DNA of 5,348 nucleotides. Source: Conexibacter sp. Its GTDB lineage: Bacteria; Actinomycetota; Thermoleophilia; Solirubrobacterales; Solirubrobacteraceae. The stretch's first letter is position 1; each line of letters starts with the position of its first letter. Under the pieces are notes generated by a model, which was given only the letters and a program-made list of their open reading frames with translations, was not told where the DNA came from and did not search any database. Below, piece after piece: positions 4,488 to 5,348 of this stretch. The stretch lies in NCBI GenBank assembly GCA_025964215.1, contig JAOPZG010000499.1, positions 1-5,348 of the forward strand. The letters are read 5' to 3'. The position numbers and the translations under genes were made by a program.

Positions 4488-4892
4488 ATGCCCACCACCA
4501 AGCTCGAAGGCCGCGCGCGCGAGATCATCGCGGACAAGAACTACGCCCACCTCTCGGTGCTCCGCGAGGACGGCTCGATCCAGAGCGTCGTCGTCTGGGC
4601 CGACGTCGACGACGAGGGCCGCGTGCTCGTCAACTCCGCCGAGGGCCGCGCCTGGCCCAAGAACCTGCGCCGCGCCGGCCAGGCGACGATCAGCGTCGCC
4701 GATGCCGCCAACCCGTTCCAGTTCGTCGCCGTGACCGGCAAGCTCGTGCTCGACACCCACGACGGCGCCGACGCCGGCATCGACGCGCTCGCCAAGAAGT
4801 ACCTCGACGCCGACAGCTACCCGGGCCGGACCGAGGGCGAGGTCCGGATCCAGTTCGCGCTCGAGCCCGAGCGCGTCTCACTCCACGGCTAG
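4488..4892 (+). CDS. PPOX-class, probably F420-dependent oxidoreductase
   Basis: This small protein of 134 aa has the split beta-barrel fold pattern of the pyridoxamine 5'-phosphate oxidase-like superfamily. Residues about 19-48 (YAHLSVLREDGSIQSVVVWADVD, then RVLVNS) form the first strands; the strand-turn-strand around DGS is typical. The segment at about 54-85 (RAWPKNLRRAGQATISVAD, NPFQFVAVTGK) matches the R-x-x-x-K-N-L-R-R and v-x-G signature of the F420-dependent PPOX subgroup; the basic K-N-L-R-R stretch contacts the cofactor phosphates in relatives. The C-terminal part (IDALAKKYL, then GEVRIQFALEPERVSLHG) also fits that subgroup. Members reduce diverse substrates with F420H2, and the substrate cannot be read from sequence. 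FMN or haem binding is a less likely alternative. Its stop codon overlaps that of the convergent phosphatase gene. Confidence 0.9.
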   Translation: MPTTKLEGRAREIIADKNYAHLSVLREDGSIQSVVVWADVDDEGRVLVNSAEGRAWPKNLRRAGQATISVADAANPFQFVAVTGKLVLDTHDGADAGIDALAKKYLDADSYPGRTEGEVRIQFALEPERVSLHG

Positions 4893-5348
4893 GCGACCAG
4901 CGCGCGGAGGTGGTCCGCGATCGTCGCCGGCGCGGCGAGCACGCCCCACGGCAGCTCGCCCGCCGGCTCCAGCCGCTCGACGACCAGGCCCGCCCGCGCG
5001 CAGATCAGCTCACCGGCGGCGATGTCCCACAGGCTGACGCCGCGCTCGTAGTAGGCGTCGAGCCGGCCGGCGGCCGTCCACGCGAGGTCGAGCGCCGCCG
5101 CCCCGCCGCGGCGCACGTCGCGGGCGCGCGGGATCACCCGCGTGATGACCTCCGCCTGCAGCTCTCGCCGCCGCGTGTCGTAGCCGAAGCCGCTGGCGAC
5201 CAGCGCGTGCGCGAGATCGACCGGCGGCGCCGGCCGCAGCGCGACGCCGTTCAAGAAGGCCGGACCATCCGCCGTCGCGGTGAAGAGCTCGTCGCGCGTC
5301 GGGTCGAAGACCACGCCCACGAGCCCCTCGCACGCGACGCTCACGCAC
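4889..5348 (-). CDS. Inositol-monophosphatase-family phosphatase, C-terminal part (5' end outside window)
   Basis: The frame is open through the right edge, so the GTG at 5344 is an internal codon, and about 152 codons plus the stop are visible. The sequence matches the second half of the inositol monophosphatase fold: GVVFDPTRDELFTA and GPAFLNGVALRPAP are the strand-loop regions after the active-site DPLDGT motif, which itself lies beyond the edge. DVRRGGAAALDLAWTAAGRLDAYYERGVSLWDIAAGELICARAG contains the second family signature, W-D-x-A-A-G, whose Asp is a metal ligand (human IMPA1 Asp220). The enzymes remove phosphate from myo-inositol phosphate or related sugar or histidinol phosphates using Mg2+. 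In actinobacteria this may serve inositol supply for lipids or mycothiol, or histidine synthesis; the fragment does not decide. It is convergent with the PPOX gene and shares the bases CTAG with its stop. Confidence 0.9.
   Translation of the reverse strand, partial: CVSVACEGLVGVVFDPTRDELFTATADGPAFLNGVALRPAPPVDLAHALVASGFGYDTRRRELQAEVITRVIPRARDVRRGGAAALDLAWTAAGRLDAYYERGVSLWDIAAGELICARAGLVVERLEPAGELPWGVLAAPATIADHLRALVA

Overview
The window reads as chromosomal DNA of a high-GC actinobacterium. Third codon positions are almost all G or C, promoters are of the TAnnnT type set close to start codons, and the genes are an F420-type PPOX oxidoreductase, an Lrp/AsnC regulator, and a secreted FG-GAP protein with a lysine-rich beta-domain tail. 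From recall, this combination resembles the Thermoleophilia/Solirubrobacterales (Solirubrobacter, Conexibacter and relatives), but this is an inference and not a database match.

Layout from left to right. Positions 1-1413 (+) hold the 3' part of a gene for an FG-GAP repeat (beta-propeller-like) surface or secreted protein; it begins before the window. Three bases after its stop lies tRNA-Leu(UAG) on the minus strand (1417-1500). A short divergent promoter region follows, then a gene for a small four-helix membrane protein of unknown function (1591-2064, +). Next is tRNA-Leu(CAA) on the plus strand (2099-2181). Almost flush with its 3' end is a 14-bp perfect palindrome, a 7-bp hairpin, and a gene for a free-standing helix-turn-helix plus double-LAGLIDADG protein (2215-2976, +).

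That gene runs tail to tail, 12 bases apart, into phenylalanine 4-monooxygenase on the minus strand (2989-3876), which has all iron ligands and a notably animal-like active-site sequence. Divergent from it across about 100 bp is an Lrp/AsnC-family regulator (3980-4447, +), with a candidate operator between them; the simplest reading is that the regulator controls phenylalanine catabolism. Downstream are a PPOX-class, probably F420-binding, oxidoreductase (4488-4892, +) and, overlapping its stop codon tail to tail, the 3' part of an inositol-monophosphatase-family gene (4889-5348, -) that begins outside the window.

Most of the window is ordinary housekeeping and metabolic content. The part most worth attention is the tRNA-Leu(CAA), palindrome, hairpin and HTH-LAGLIDADG unit at 2099-2976. 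It has a compact cis architecture, codon use unlike its neighbours, and a protein that keeps the acidic residues of both LAGLIDADG motifs although no intron or intein is visible. No CRISPR array, insertion sequence or integrase was seen. No intergenic stretch exceeds about 105 bases.
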